DNA from: G965237725 sp965237725
Lineage (GTDB): Bacteria > Pseudomonadota > Gammaproteobacteria > Arenicellales > Poriferihabitantaceae
Assembly (NCBI GenBank): GCA_965237725.1
Contig: OZ250151.1
Span: 1,364,001 to 1,428,000 of the forward strand
Direction of reading: 5' to 3'
DNA length: 64,000 bases
Made by a program: the position numbers and the translations under genes. A model generated the notes under the pieces. That model saw only the letters and a list, made by a program, of their open reading frames with translations. It had not been told where the DNA came from and did no database searches. The number at the start of each line of letters is the position of its first letter. The first letter of the stretch is position 1. This document shows, piece after piece, positions 52,995 to 61,444 of the stretch.

Positions 52995-54479
52995 ATGCCG
53001 GCAATGGCTCAAATCCAAAAAATGCTCCAGCTTTCCCACACAACTATATTCTGTGGCTTACTTGCAGTATCCATGTCGTTGGTCAATACAACAGCCATTT
53101 CCCAGACCAACGACCTGCCTGAACTGGGCAATAGCGCGGGCCAATACCTAAATCCAAGCCAAGAGGAAGAAATTGGTAAAGAGTTTTTTCGTCATCTGAT
53201 TGGCCACAAGTATTTCGTGGATGATTATGAACTGCAGGATTATTTACAGTCGGTGGGTGACGAGGTGGGCGCATCTGCAGACCTGCGCGGTACGCCACTG
53301 ACCTTTCATCTAATCAAGGACAACAGCTTAAATGCGTTTGCCGTGCCCGGAGGATACATCACTTTCCATACCGGACTAATTTTAACCACCGATACTGAAA
53401 GCGAACTGGCATCGGTTGTGGGACATGAAATTGCCCACTTAACCCAAAGACATTTACCCCGTTTAGTCGCCCAGGCCAACCAAAACAAACTGCCGACTAT
53501 TGCCGCTATTATCGGTTCAATTTTAATTGGTGGCCAGGCGGGTCTCGCTGGACTGACGGCTACCACCGCAACAATCGAATCAAATCGATTGGCCTATACC
53601 CGTGGTTTTGAAAAGGAAGCTGACGCCATTGGAATACAGCTGTTAGCTGAAGCCAATTATGATCCAACGGCCATGGCTGGATTTTTTAGCAAGCTTGAAC
53701 GCTATACCCGTCATGACAATACCGAAATCCCGGAGTTTTTACGAACCCATCCATTGTCCTATACCCGGGTATCTGAATCTGAAGCACGGGCCAGCGAATA
53801 TGCCTCACAACCCCATGCCAGCAGTTTCGAATTTCATCTTGCCAAAGCAAAGATTCGTGCACTTTATACCGACCGCAGGGATGATCCGGAAATATTCTTT
53901 CAGACCCAAATCGAAACTGGCGAGGGTGTGATTAAAGATGCCGGAATGTTTGGAATGGCGCTGAGTTATAGAAAATCCCGGCAATATGAAAAAGCCCAAT
54001 CGGCACTCAAACCGCTAGTAGAAAAATATCCCAACCATCCCTGGATCCAATCAACTATGGCACAGATTGAAATGGCAGATAATCACATTGCAGATGGGAT
54101 CATGCGATATGAATCATTGATCGCTGCGAATCCCGCAAAGGTATATCTCAACTATCACCTGGCCAATGCACTACTGACAAACAAACAGCCCGAACTTGCG
54201 AAAAAAACCATTCGCTATCAAATTCGCCGACACCCCGATCTGTATATATTTTACAGGTTACTATCCAGGGCAAACGCAGACCTCGGCAGCCTGGCGGAAG
54301 CACATCAGGCCGATGCAGAATATCAGGCCATTCTGGGAAGTTACACTGCTGCCATCGAATCACTAAAACTGGCATTGCGCGAATCCGGCGATGAAGGTTA
54401 TTTAGCCACCAGCATTAATGCGCGCAAAATTGAGCTCGAAGATAAACTGGTTCTGCAGAAAAAAATAAATAAAGGTTGA
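52995..54479 (+). CDS. bepA: M48 metalloprotease with C-terminal TPRs, BepA-like
   Basis: A 494-residue periplasmic protease/chaperone. Signal peptide about residues 15-36, then YLNPSQEEEIGKEFFRHL. The zinc motif is VVGHEIAHLTQRHL (HExxH), with the third ligand Glu in RGFEKEADAIGIQLL. The C-terminal half has TPR helices (YRKSRQYEKAQSALKPLVEKYP; YHLANALLTNKQPELAKK). BepA aids LptD and Bam assembly at the outer membrane and degrades misfolded LptD. The 283 bp upstream hold no convincing gene. Confidence 0.92.
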   Translation: MPAMAQIQKMLQLSHTTIFCGLLAVSMSLVNTTAISQTNDLPELGNSAGQYLNPSQEEEIGKEFFRHLIGHKYFVDDYELQDYLQSVGDEVGASADLRGTPLTFHLIKDNSLNAFAVPGGYITFHTGLILTTDTESELASVVGHEIAHLTQRHLPRLVAQANQNKLPTIAAIIGSILIGGQAGLAGLTATTATIESNRLAYTRGFEKEADAIGIQLLAEANYDPTAMAGFFSKLERYTRHDNTEIPEFLRTHPLSYTRVSESEARASEYASQPHASSFEFHLAKAKIRALYTDRRDDPEIFFQTQIETGEGVIKDAGMFGMALSYRKSRQYEKAQSALKPLVEKYPNHPWIQSTMAQIEMADNHIADGIMRYESLIAANPAKVYLNYHLANALLTNKQPELAKKTIRYQIRRHPDLYIFYRLLSRANADLGSLAEAHQADAEYQAILGSYTAAIESLKLALRESGDEGYLATSINARKIELEDKLVLQKKINKG

Positions 54480-54555
54480 TTGTCGCTTATCCAAACACTA
54501 CAACCCCATTTTTTCTACGACTACAATTGAATTTTCCGATCGCGCTGTTAAAACC

Positions 54556-54996
54556 TTGAGGCTGTTACCAAAATTTCATCATCGAAGATTATCCCTGGTC
54601 GCGGTATTGACGCTGGCGCTGCTGGGTTCTGCCACAGCTTATGGCCAGTCCGATTTGCCATCAATAAATCAATGCCGGATGTTATGGGATCAGGAAAATA
54701 AACCAGCACCTGAAATCGAGGGCTGGTGTTTATTCATCGACCATGACCGGGGAAATTGTCTGGCCTGTCACAGTATAGCGATTTCTAATTTTCCAAATGA
54801 CCTGGCTGCTGCCGGAAATATTGGGCCTCTGCTTCATGATATTTCTACCCGTTATCGAAATAAACTTGCATTGAGAAATTTAATCAGTGACCCTTCCATT
54901 GAGAATCCCCAGACATTTATGCCGCTATACGGCAAACACGGCATTTTGACAAGAAGCGAAATTGATTTGATCATCAAATTTCTACAAACTTTATAA
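54556..54996 (+). CDS. soxX: Sulfur oxidation c-type cytochrome SoxX
   Basis: A 146-residue monoheme cytochrome starting at TTG 54556. Signal peptide LSLVAVLTLALLGSATAYG. Heme motif GNCLACHSIA, distal Met in FMPLYGKHGILTRSEIDLIIKFL. The block IGPLLHDISTRYRNK is typical of SoxX. With SoxA it forms the SoxXA complex that oxidatively joins thiosulfate to the SoxY cysteine. It is the first gene of a compact soxX-soxY-soxZ-soxA cluster. Confidence 0.9.
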   Translation: MRLLPKFHHRRLSLVAVLTLALLGSATAYGQSDLPSINQCRMLWDQENKPAPEIEGWCLFIDHDRGNCLACHSIAISNFPNDLAAAGNIGPLLHDISTRYRNKLALRNLISDPSIENPQTFMPLYGKHGILTRSEIDLIIKFLQTL

Positions 54997-55020
54997 TCCT
55001 TGTTATATAAGAATAATATT

Positions 55021-55479
55021 ATGCGCCGTCGGAAATTCAACCAATGGACATTGAAAGGCAGCATTGGCATGCTCGCCGCTTCCATTGCTGGCGTATTCTC
55101 AGCGCCGTCTTCAGCGGCCATCCCATCAGCAGCCTATAAATCAAACTCGATGGAAGAAGCATTGTTTCATCTATTTGGCACCCGGGAGTGGGGAGAAGAT
55201 GCCAGCATCAATATTCAGGTTCCCATAGAAGCGGAACACCATGCCTTTGTGCCCTTTCGAGTATCGGCCAAAGGCGCCGAAAAAATTGCGGTGATGATTG
55301 ATAACAATCCACAACCCCTTGTCATAGTGATGGATGAATTTATTGATTCGGATCCAGTCATGATGGGCACACTGCAGATGCATAGTTCTTCATATTTTTC
55401 ATGTTTTGTATTCAAACAGAACCAGGTATTCCGAGCATCGCGTTTTATACGGTTGTCCGCATCGGGATATGAGAACTGA
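55021..55479 (+). CDS. soxY: SoxY-like sulfur carrier lacking the C-terminal cysteine
   Basis: A 152-residue SoxY-like protein with a Tat signal (MRRRKFNQWTLKGSIGML, start at 55021) cut after AAIPSAA. The mature part follows SoxY: INIQVPIEAEHHAFVPFRVSA, IAVMIDNNPQPL, then FRASRFIRLSASGYEN. Canonical SoxY ends GGCGG, whose Cys carries the sulfur substrate; here the matching tail reads S-G-Y-E-N. The only other mature Cys is internal (SCFVF). Other reading frames at the 3' end do not restore a GGCGG tail. So it cannot carry thiosulfate in the canonical way unless a partner does. The surrounding genes still call it SoxY. Confidence 0.8.
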   Translation: MRRRKFNQWTLKGSIGMLAASIAGVFSAPSSAAIPSAAYKSNSMEEALFHLFGTREWGEDASINIQVPIEAEHHAFVPFRVSAKGAEKIAVMIDNNPQPLVIVMDEFIDSDPVMMGTLQMHSSSYFSCFVFKQNQVFRASRFIRLSASGYEN

Positions 55480-55491
55480 CAGATTTATTTG

Positions 55492-55782
55492 ATGATGAAT
55501 TTTCCGTCATTGGTAAAGGTCTCCAGGGTCAAAGATGGCTACGATGTTGTATGCACGGTGAAACATCCGGTTGTAATTAATAGTGAATTCTCAAAATGGT
55601 TTATAAGCGCAATGACTTTTTATGTTAACGATAATGTTGTCGCCGGGATGAATCTGGGTCCGAACATGTCAGCAAATCCCATCGTTGGCATTCATCTCAA
55701 ACAACTCGAACCTGGAGACAAAATTACCGTAAAGTGGATGGATTCGATGATGAATTATGGATCAGTTCAGACGGTGGTATGA
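55492..55782 (+). CDS. soxZ: SoxZ-like protein
   Basis: A roughly 96-residue SoxZ-like immunoglobulin-fold protein. GYDVVCTVKHPVVI and MNLGPNMSANPIVGIHLKQLEPGDKITVKWMDS match the SoxZ core, including the SANP motif. It forms a heterodimer with SoxY to present the swinging arm. In-frame starts are TTG 55489 and ATGs at 55492 and 55495. The stop overlaps the soxA ATG by 4 bp (ATGA). Confidence 0.82.
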   Translation: MMNFPSLVKVSRVKDGYDVVCTVKHPVVINSEFSKWFISAMTFYVNDNVVAGMNLGPNMSANPIVGIHLKQLEPGDKITVKWMDSMMNYGSVQTVV

Positions 55783-56690
55783 ATTTGAAAAATCGATTTG
55801 TCCGAATACTAATTCTGTTTGGGATTTTGTATGGCCCCAGTGTGCATAGTGATGAGGGTGAAATTATCCCATCCATTGCCCAACTCGAAGCCGATATCGA
55901 TGCCTATCAAAACTATTTCCTACAACGCTTTCCAGGAATTGGAATTTCGGAATTTAATAACGGCGTCAATGCACTGCCCCAATATACCCACCGAAAAGCA
56001 AACTGGTCATTGCTGAATGGTTTTCCACCTTATGAAATGGAAATGCAGATTGCCCGTGAACAATGGAATACCGCATTTGCAAATGACCGTGGATTCGATC
56101 AATGTTTTGACGACAAACCCCCTGCAAATGAATATCCGTATTATCGCGACGGTGGGGCCCACACCATTGCAGGAACTATTAACAGTTGTCTGAAACAACA
56201 CAAACAAGACGCACTTGATCTGGACTCGGCGAAACTTGCGCGACTGATTGCCGTGTTCCGGGAAAAATCCAACGACCAACCCATGGCGGTGAACTATAGT
56301 GAAGAAGGAATGCGTGCCATTTACCGGAAAGGCCAGCAATTTTACTGGGCCAAACGCGGGCAACATGATTTTTCCTGCGCAAGTTGCCACGTCCATAATG
56401 CTGGGAACAGCATGCGCGGCGATGTTTTAAGCCCGGGGTTGGGCCAAACCACGGGGTTTCCAGTATTTCGTAAAGCCTGGGCCTATTCAAAAGACGGTGG
56501 AGAGAATGGTGGCCAAAACTATGGTAAGGCAAATCCCTGGGGCACCATTCATCGTCGTTATGCCAGCTGTATGGTCCAGGCGGGTGCTGCGCCCTATGCG
56601 CCACAAAGTGACGAATACATCGCTCTGGAGGTCTTCCAGGGGATCATGAACAGCGGCATTCCGATAAACGCGCCAAGTCATCGTCAATAG
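55779..56690 (+). CDS. soxA: Sulfur oxidation c-type cytochrome SoxA (single CxxCH)
   Basis: A 303-residue SoxA starting at ATG 55779. Signal peptide FVRILILFGILYGPSVHS. The one heme motif is FSCASCHVHNAGNSMRGDVLSPGLGQTTGFPVFR. The C-terminal HRRYASCMVQAGAAPYAPQSDEYIALEVF contains the conserved Cys that ligates the active-site heme. The N-terminal heme of diheme SoxA proteins is absent: that site reads FDQCFDDK. Mono-heme SoxA is known in other bacteria. It partners SoxX; a soxB (thiohydrolase) and soxCD are not in the window. Confidence 0.88.
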   Translation: MNLKNRFVRILILFGILYGPSVHSDEGEIIPSIAQLEADIDAYQNYFLQRFPGIGISEFNNGVNALPQYTHRKANWSLLNGFPPYEMEMQIAREQWNTAFANDRGFDQCFDDKPPANEYPYYRDGGAHTIAGTINSCLKQHKQDALDLDSAKLARLIAVFREKSNDQPMAVNYSEEGMRAIYRKGQQFYWAKRGQHDFSCASCHVHNAGNSMRGDVLSPGLGQTTGFPVFRKAWAYSKDGGENGGQNYGKANPWGTIHRRYASCMVQAGAAPYAPQSDEYIALEVFQGIMNSGIPINAPSHRQ

Positions 56691-56732
56691 GCCCGCCATC
56701 AGGTAAACGCCTTGAGTGTATTAGTGATCGGA

Positions 56733-57542
56733 TCATTCCATGTCATCCATGGATGACATGGATTTCATCGATGGCGGCGTCACTCGAATTGAACCATTGC
56801 TAGTTTCTGGCGCCCGCGCGAATCCGTAAATAAATTCCCAAGTCGTTTTTAACTCACCATCCTGGACAAATTTTTCATTCATTGCGTCTCGAAAACGCTG
56901 AAATCGATGACGTCCAGTCAAAGTCTTACGACGTTCAGGGTGACAATTGGTAAACCCTTCGAGCTTTAAATCCTGAAGCAAAACATCAACATCGGGGTAA
57001 TCAATGGTTATCCAGTCGGCATCCACAATGGGATTGGTGAAACCCGTGGCAACCAGGGTATCGCCGAGGTGATGCATGTCCGGGAAAGGATGAACATGGG
57101 GAAATGTGTCCGTTGCAGCCCAGGCTGCATTCACTTCATAAAGCGTGTCTGGTCCAAAAGCAGAAAAATAAAATACACCTCCCGGCTCCAGAACACGCTG
57201 CACCGCAGTAGCCAGATCTTCGAAATCCAGCCACGAGGTCTGCAGGTTGACCACAACAATATCAACAGAATGATCCGGAATACCAGAAAGTATTCGAGAA
57301 TCCCGATTTTGCATTTCCAGAACGGAAACGCGATGAATGTCATTCGAATCTTTTAGCTGGATATCACCATTGTCGAAGTCAATCACCAGTGGTGTGGAAA
57401 ATGGTGCTTGCTCACCACCATACCGTTGCTCCAGCTCCCGGCGAATGGGTGACAGCAGGTAATCCATGATGCCGGTGTTTTCAGAATATTTACGCCGAGC
57501 CCTTGCGATTTTGTTCAGTTCAAGTTTCAATAGCTTGTTCAA
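56733..57542 (-). CDS. BioC-like methyltransferase with a degenerate SAM motif
   Basis: A 269-residue protein of the BioC-type methyltransferase family. The second half is well conserved: LEPGGVFYFSAFGPDTLYEV, HPFPDMHHLGDTLVATGF and KTLTGRHRFQRFRDAM. BioC methylates malonyl-ACP to start biotin synthesis. Motif I, normally D-x-G-x-G-x-G, reads here VIDFDNGDIQLKDS, so the SAM site looks impaired or altered and the activity is doubtful. It is divergent from comF with a 24 bp gap, and no other bio gene is near. Confidence 0.72.
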   Translation of the reverse strand: MNKLLKLELNKIARARRKYSENTGIMDYLLSPIRRELEQRYGGEQAPFSTPLVIDFDNGDIQLKDSNDIHRVSVLEMQNRDSRILSGIPDHSVDIVVVNLQTSWLDFEDLATAVQRVLEPGGVFYFSAFGPDTLYEVNAAWAATDTFPHVHPFPDMHHLGDTLVATGFTNPIVDADWITIDYPDVDVLLQDLKLEGFTNCHPERRKTLTGRHRFQRFRDAMNEKFVQDGELKTTWEFIYGFARAPETSNGSIRVTPPSMKSMSSMDDME

Positions 57543-57566
57543 GGATTGACCAATGGGGTGTTAAGG

Positions 57567-58268
57567 ATGAATTTATCAACCAGACTGGGGGCAGCATGCA
57601 CACGTTCCATCGACTTTTTATTTCCAGAAAAATGTGCGCTTTGTCATTGCATAACCAATCTTGGATTTTGCGGGAAATGTCAAATTTTACTGCCGTGGAC
57701 GCACTGCCCATGCGAAATATGCGGCACCGCCCTAAACAGCCCCGGAATATGTGGCCGCTGTCAGAGCCAGCCTCCAAACTATATCAATGCAATGATACCA
57801 TTTAGATACGATTCTCCTGTATCTCAATGCATACAGGAATTAAAATATAACAGTCAACTGGTGAACGCTGTGGCACTGGCAAAAATGTTATCGCTTTGGG
57901 CAATCAAAAATGCCGGCGCAATCCCGCAAATGATTATACCCATGCCCCTACACAGAAAAAAGATTTGTCAGCGTGGCTTCAATCAGGCATCTGAAATTGC
58001 CCGATTTGCAGGACGAATGCTGAATATCCCGGTATGCAACGATATATTGAAAAGAATTAAAAACACAGCGACCCAGACTGGACTCAGTGAAAAAATGAGA
58101 ATTGAAAACATGAAACACGCATTTTCTGCCAAACCAAACCAGACCGTTACTCACGTCGCCTTGCTCGATGATGTGGTAACCAGCGGCAGCACGGTTAATT
58201 CTGCAGCCAGGGCGCTAAAACGATCCGGGATTGAAAAAATTAGCGTTTGGGCAATTGCAAAAACTTAA
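57567..58268 (+). CDS. comF: ComF family phosphoribosyltransferase-like protein
   Basis: A 233-residue ComF. The N-terminal zinc motif is KCALCHCITNLGFCGKC plus CEICGTALNSPGICGRC. Next come FRYDSPVSQCIQELKYNSQ and PMPLHRKKICQRGFNQASEIA, and the PRPP-binding loop is VALLDDVVTSGSTVNSAA. It is needed for DNA uptake in competent bacteria, consistent with the type IV pilus genes downstream. Start taken at ATG 57567 (MNLSTRLG); a TTG at 57546 is less likely. Confidence 0.92.
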   Translation: MNLSTRLGAACTRSIDFLFPEKCALCHCITNLGFCGKCQILLPWTHCPCEICGTALNSPGICGRCQSQPPNYINAMIPFRYDSPVSQCIQELKYNSQLVNAVALAKMLSLWAIKNAGAIPQMIIPMPLHRKKICQRGFNQASEIARFAGRMLNIPVCNDILKRIKNTATQTGLSEKMRIENMKHAFSAKPNQTVTHVALLDDVVTSGSTVNSAARALKRSGIEKISVWAIAKT

Positions 58269-58273
58269 ACTAG

Positions 58274-58472
58274 GGAACCTCTGAACAAGTCATGACCGAT
58301 CAAATTGAGTCCAAACCCAAACTATCGCGTGGCAATATCCACTTTAAAAAATCTCTCCCAAGTGATTGTTTGGGCCCTGTTATTTCACCAATTTTTTGCC
58401 TTGATCTTGATCATTTTACCCAGTGCCATTTTAAGTGGCAACTTGATTCGCCCAGACCTGTTCAGTGGTTCC
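58274..58472. mobile_element. Miniature inverted-repeat transposable element, copy B
   Basis: A 199 bp copy of the element at 26666-26848, in the same orientation. Long stretches match, such as the CACCAATTTTTTGCCTTGAT region and the left 45 bp. Ends are GGAACCTCTGAACAAGTC and, inverted, GGAACCACTGAACAGGTC. Near its right end it has about 20 bp of extra sequence absent from copy A. Flanks are CTAG and TTAT, so no target duplication remains. It lies 5 bp after comF and 15 bp before pilS. A 62-residue ORF inside is not conserved in copy A (early stop), so the element is non-coding. Confidence 0.82.
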
Positions 58473-58487
58473 TTATCTGATTAAACA

Positions 58488-60062
58488 ATGGCGCACACTG
58501 ATAGCAAATTCCACCTTGTCCGGGCAGCCAATGTCTGGAGCGGTGATGAGGGCTGGGAATTACTCACTTATTACAATATTTATCGACTGGGACTTGCGCT
58601 GGTATTAATTGCACTAGCATCACCCGATTTCACCGAACACACATTGGGATATGAAAGCTGGACCCTGATATTCACCACAATCGGATTTGCCGTGGTGTCT
58701 ATCGTTGGATTTATAAATATTAAAAGACAATCACCTGAAATTCATATCCAGGCACATATCTTGTTTCTGATGGATCTGGGATTCATTAGCATTTTGACTT
58801 TTTCTCACGAGCTTCACGAGTCAAACATCATTGTTTTTTACATCACTACGGTAGCAGCCACAGCAGTTATATTTCGAACAAAAACCGCCATGGCCTATGC
58901 GGTTATCGCAACCTTCGTTATGTATGCCCGAGATTCCCTCGAGTTACTGCGAGGAGAAATCTCTCTTGATCATTTTTATGTCACTGCATTAACCGCGTTC
59001 ACTTTTTTTGCAATCGTATTAATTGTAAGCAGAATTGCCAAACGCACCCGTGTGGTTCAGGGCGTGCTGGAACAACAGGAACTAGATCTGGCTGATCTGG
59101 ATGACATAAATCAATTAGTGGTTGATCATCTCGAAGTAGGCCTTCTTTTCTTGGATGACCGGCTCAATATTAAACTGATCAATAACTATGCACGGGAATT
59201 AATCGGAGAATACATCGTAGGCTCCAAAATAACCGGAAAATTTGCTGAACTACTTGATCAACATATCACGAACAGCAGAAGTAAAAATTTCAATTTTCAC
59301 CATAAGGACAAGGTGTTGGCCTTAAATTCGGTGCCATTGCGCAGTGGGATGTTAATTTATATTGAAGATCGGACAACTCTTTCGAGGAAGATCCAGAAAT
59401 CCAAATTGTCTTCTGTGGGCCGATTTGCCAGTGCCATATCCCACGAAATTCGAAATCCATTAAATGCGATAAATCATGCGGCACAATTAATTCAGCCTGA
59501 TAAAGAAAATCTCGAAAACAACGACCTGATTGAAATAATTCGAAGCCATACTAAACGTATCAACAACATTGTGGAATCCATACTGGAAAGAAGTCGCCCC
59601 GGAAAAGTTCAGCAAAAAGAAATTCACATAAAAACCTGGCTGACGGACTATATTGCAACCTTTCAACAAAGTATCGGCGACGAGCAGGTCGCTTTACGTT
59701 ATTCCGGAGAGCCCATTGATATTTATTTTGACCCCACCCAGTTAGAGCAGATCATAACCAATCTGTGTCAGAACAGTTTAAAATACGCGCGTGTACCTGA
59801 TCAGAATCTTGAAATAACTTTTCAAACCGGCTACGACGAATTGGCCATACCTTATCTTGATATCATGAACAACGGCGCAACAATTCCCGACGATCAGGTG
59901 GATAATTTATTTGAGCCGTTTTACACCACTGACTCCAGAAGTACTGGGCTGGGATTGTTCCTTTCCAGAGAATTCTGTAGTTTGAATGGAGCCAATATCG
60001 AATACTTTAATGATCCGAGCAAACACGGATTTCGAATATCTTTTCTTTTACAAGATAATTAA
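58488..60062 (+). CDS. pilS: Sensor histidine kinase PilS
   Basis: A 524-residue membrane kinase. About six N-terminal helices (residues ~25-190), then a PAS-like segment (NQLVVDHLEVGLLFLDDRLNI). The H-box is SAISHEIRNPLNAINHAAQL with the phospho-acceptor His; the catalytic domain has the N-box QNSLKYARV and STGLGLFLSREFCS. In the type IV pilus system it senses pilin in the membrane and phosphorylates PilR. It is followed by pilR after 2 bp. Its upstream region is the miniature element copy B, so expression may start there or from comF. Confidence 0.93.
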   Translation: MAHTDSKFHLVRAANVWSGDEGWELLTYYNIYRLGLALVLIALASPDFTEHTLGYESWTLIFTTIGFAVVSIVGFINIKRQSPEIHIQAHILFLMDLGFISILTFSHELHESNIIVFYITTVAATAVIFRTKTAMAYAVIATFVMYARDSLELLRGEISLDHFYVTALTAFTFFAIVLIVSRIAKRTRVVQGVLEQQELDLADLDDINQLVVDHLEVGLLFLDDRLNIKLINNYARELIGEYIVGSKITGKFAELLDQHITNSRSKNFNFHHKDKVLALNSVPLRSGMLIYIEDRTTLSRKIQKSKLSSVGRFASAISHEIRNPLNAINHAAQLIQPDKENLENNDLIEIIRSHTKRINNIVESILERSRPGKVQQKEIHIKTWLTDYIATFQQSIGDEQVALRYSGEPIDIYFDPTQLEQIITNLCQNSLKYARVPDQNLEITFQTGYDELAIPYLDIMNNGATIPDDQVDNLFEPFYTTDSRSTGLGLFLSREFCSLNGANIEYFNDPSKHGFRISFLLQDN

Positions 60063-60064
60063 TC

Positions 60065-61435
60065 ATGGCAACAAAACCCACCGCATTGATAATTGATGAC
60101 GAACCCGATTTACTGTCGCTACTTTCAATATCTCTGCGGCGCATGGGTGTGGCATCGGTTAAGGCATCCAATGTCGAAACTGCCCGTAGAAAACTAGACC
60201 AGCAGGAATTTGAATTATGTTTGACCGACCTGCGTTTACCCGATGGATCAGGACTGGAAATTATCAAACACATCCAGAACCAGAATCGGCAAACACCCAT
60301 TGCAGTCATCACCGCTTTTGGCGACCCTAAAACCGCCGTCGAAGCGCTAAAATCCGGGGCTTTCGATTATGTTTCCAAACCCATCGAAGTAGAACAGCTC
60401 GAGCGTCTGGTGGAAACCGCCCTGCGGGTAAAGGTGGATTCTGATCCTCAGCCATCTGATGAAACCGCCCAGATTTTAGTTGGCCAATCCGAATCAATAC
60501 AAAACATTCGCCAATTAATTGCGAAGGTTTCGCGCAACCAGGCGCCGATTCATATCAGCGGCGAAACAGGCACAGGGAAAGAAGTCATTGCAAGATTAAT
60601 TCATCAAAGCGGCCCGCGACATGCATCACCATTTGTTGCGGTTAATTGCGGCGCCATACCCAGAGAACTCATGGAAAGCGAATTTTTTGGCCATAAAAAA
60701 GGTAGTTTTACCGGCGCCCACCAGGACACCGAAGGCCTGTTTCGCGCAGCCCATGGCGGGACGTTATTTCTGGATGAAATTGGTGATTTGTCACCGGAAC
60801 TTCAGGTAAAACTATTGCGTGCTATTCAGGAGAAAAAAATCCGCGCTGTTGGAGATATCGAAGAAAAATCTATTGATGTCAGATTAATGAGCGCTACCAA
60901 CAAAAATCTCAATGAAATGATTGAATCGGGGCAATTCAGGGAAGATTTTTATTATCGCATCAATGTTATTCCCATACATGCACCTTCATTAAGAAACAGA
61001 AGTTCAGATATCCCTTTGCTGGTCAATCAAATAATTGAAAAACTGTCTTCGCCTGAGGACGAGATTCCAAAAATAGACAACGATGCCCTCGAAGCTCTTT
61101 GTGGATATCATTTCCCGGGTAATATTCGCGAACTTGAAAATATTCTGGAAAGGACCATTGCACTCAAAGATGGTTTAGTTATAAAAAAGACGGATATTAT
61201 CCTGCCACAACAGGAAAAAAATAGTGAGCCTTCAGATGATACCGAGGAACAATACTCAGAACAATTGTATTCAGAACTCTCCATTGATGAGCATGTTATT
61301 CAAATCGAAATAGACAGAATCAAACAAGCCCTGGAAGAATCAAATGGAAACATTACTGCCGCAGCAGAAGCTCTGGGAACAACTTTTCGGTCACTTCGAT
61401 ATCGGATCAAGAAACTTGGAATTAATTCCAACTAA
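60065..61435 (+). CDS. pilR: Sigma-54-dependent response regulator PilR
   Basis: A 456-residue NtrC-family activator. Receiver domain with acceptor Asp in ELCLTDLRLPDGSGLEII. AAA+ domain from about residue 140: Walker A ISGETGTGKEVIARL, the sigma-54 contact loop KGSFTGAHQDTEGLFRAAHGGT and the Walker B LFLDEIGDL. C-terminal Fis-type HTH ITAAAEALGTTFRSLRYRIKKLGI. It drives pilA transcription from a sigma-54 promoter. pilA lies 2 kb downstream on the other strand with its promoter beyond the window edge. Confidence 0.95.
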   Translation: MATKPTALIIDDEPDLLSLLSISLRRMGVASVKASNVETARRKLDQQEFELCLTDLRLPDGSGLEIIKHIQNQNRQTPIAVITAFGDPKTAVEALKSGAFDYVSKPIEVEQLERLVETALRVKVDSDPQPSDETAQILVGQSESIQNIRQLIAKVSRNQAPIHISGETGTGKEVIARLIHQSGPRHASPFVAVNCGAIPRELMESEFFGHKKGSFTGAHQDTEGLFRAAHGGTLFLDEIGDLSPELQVKLLRAIQEKKIRAVGDIEEKSIDVRLMSATNKNLNEMIESGQFREDFYYRINVIPIHAPSLRNRSSDIPLLVNQIIEKLSSPEDEIPKIDNDALEALCGYHFPGNIRELENILERTIALKDGLVIKKTDIILPQQEKNSEPSDDTEEQYSEQLYSELSIDEHVIQIEIDRIKQALEESNGNITAAAEALGTTFRSLRYRIKKLGINSN

Positions 61436-61444
61436 AGCAACGAT

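Noticed and set aside
55420..55500. Frameshift rescue of the SoxY cysteine tail
   Set aside because: The other two frames give no GGCGG ending, so the missing Cys is not a simple indel.
58292..58480. 62-residue ORF inside miniature element copy B
   Set aside because: Copy A has a stop after the third codon in the same frame, so the ORF is not conserved and the element is non-coding.
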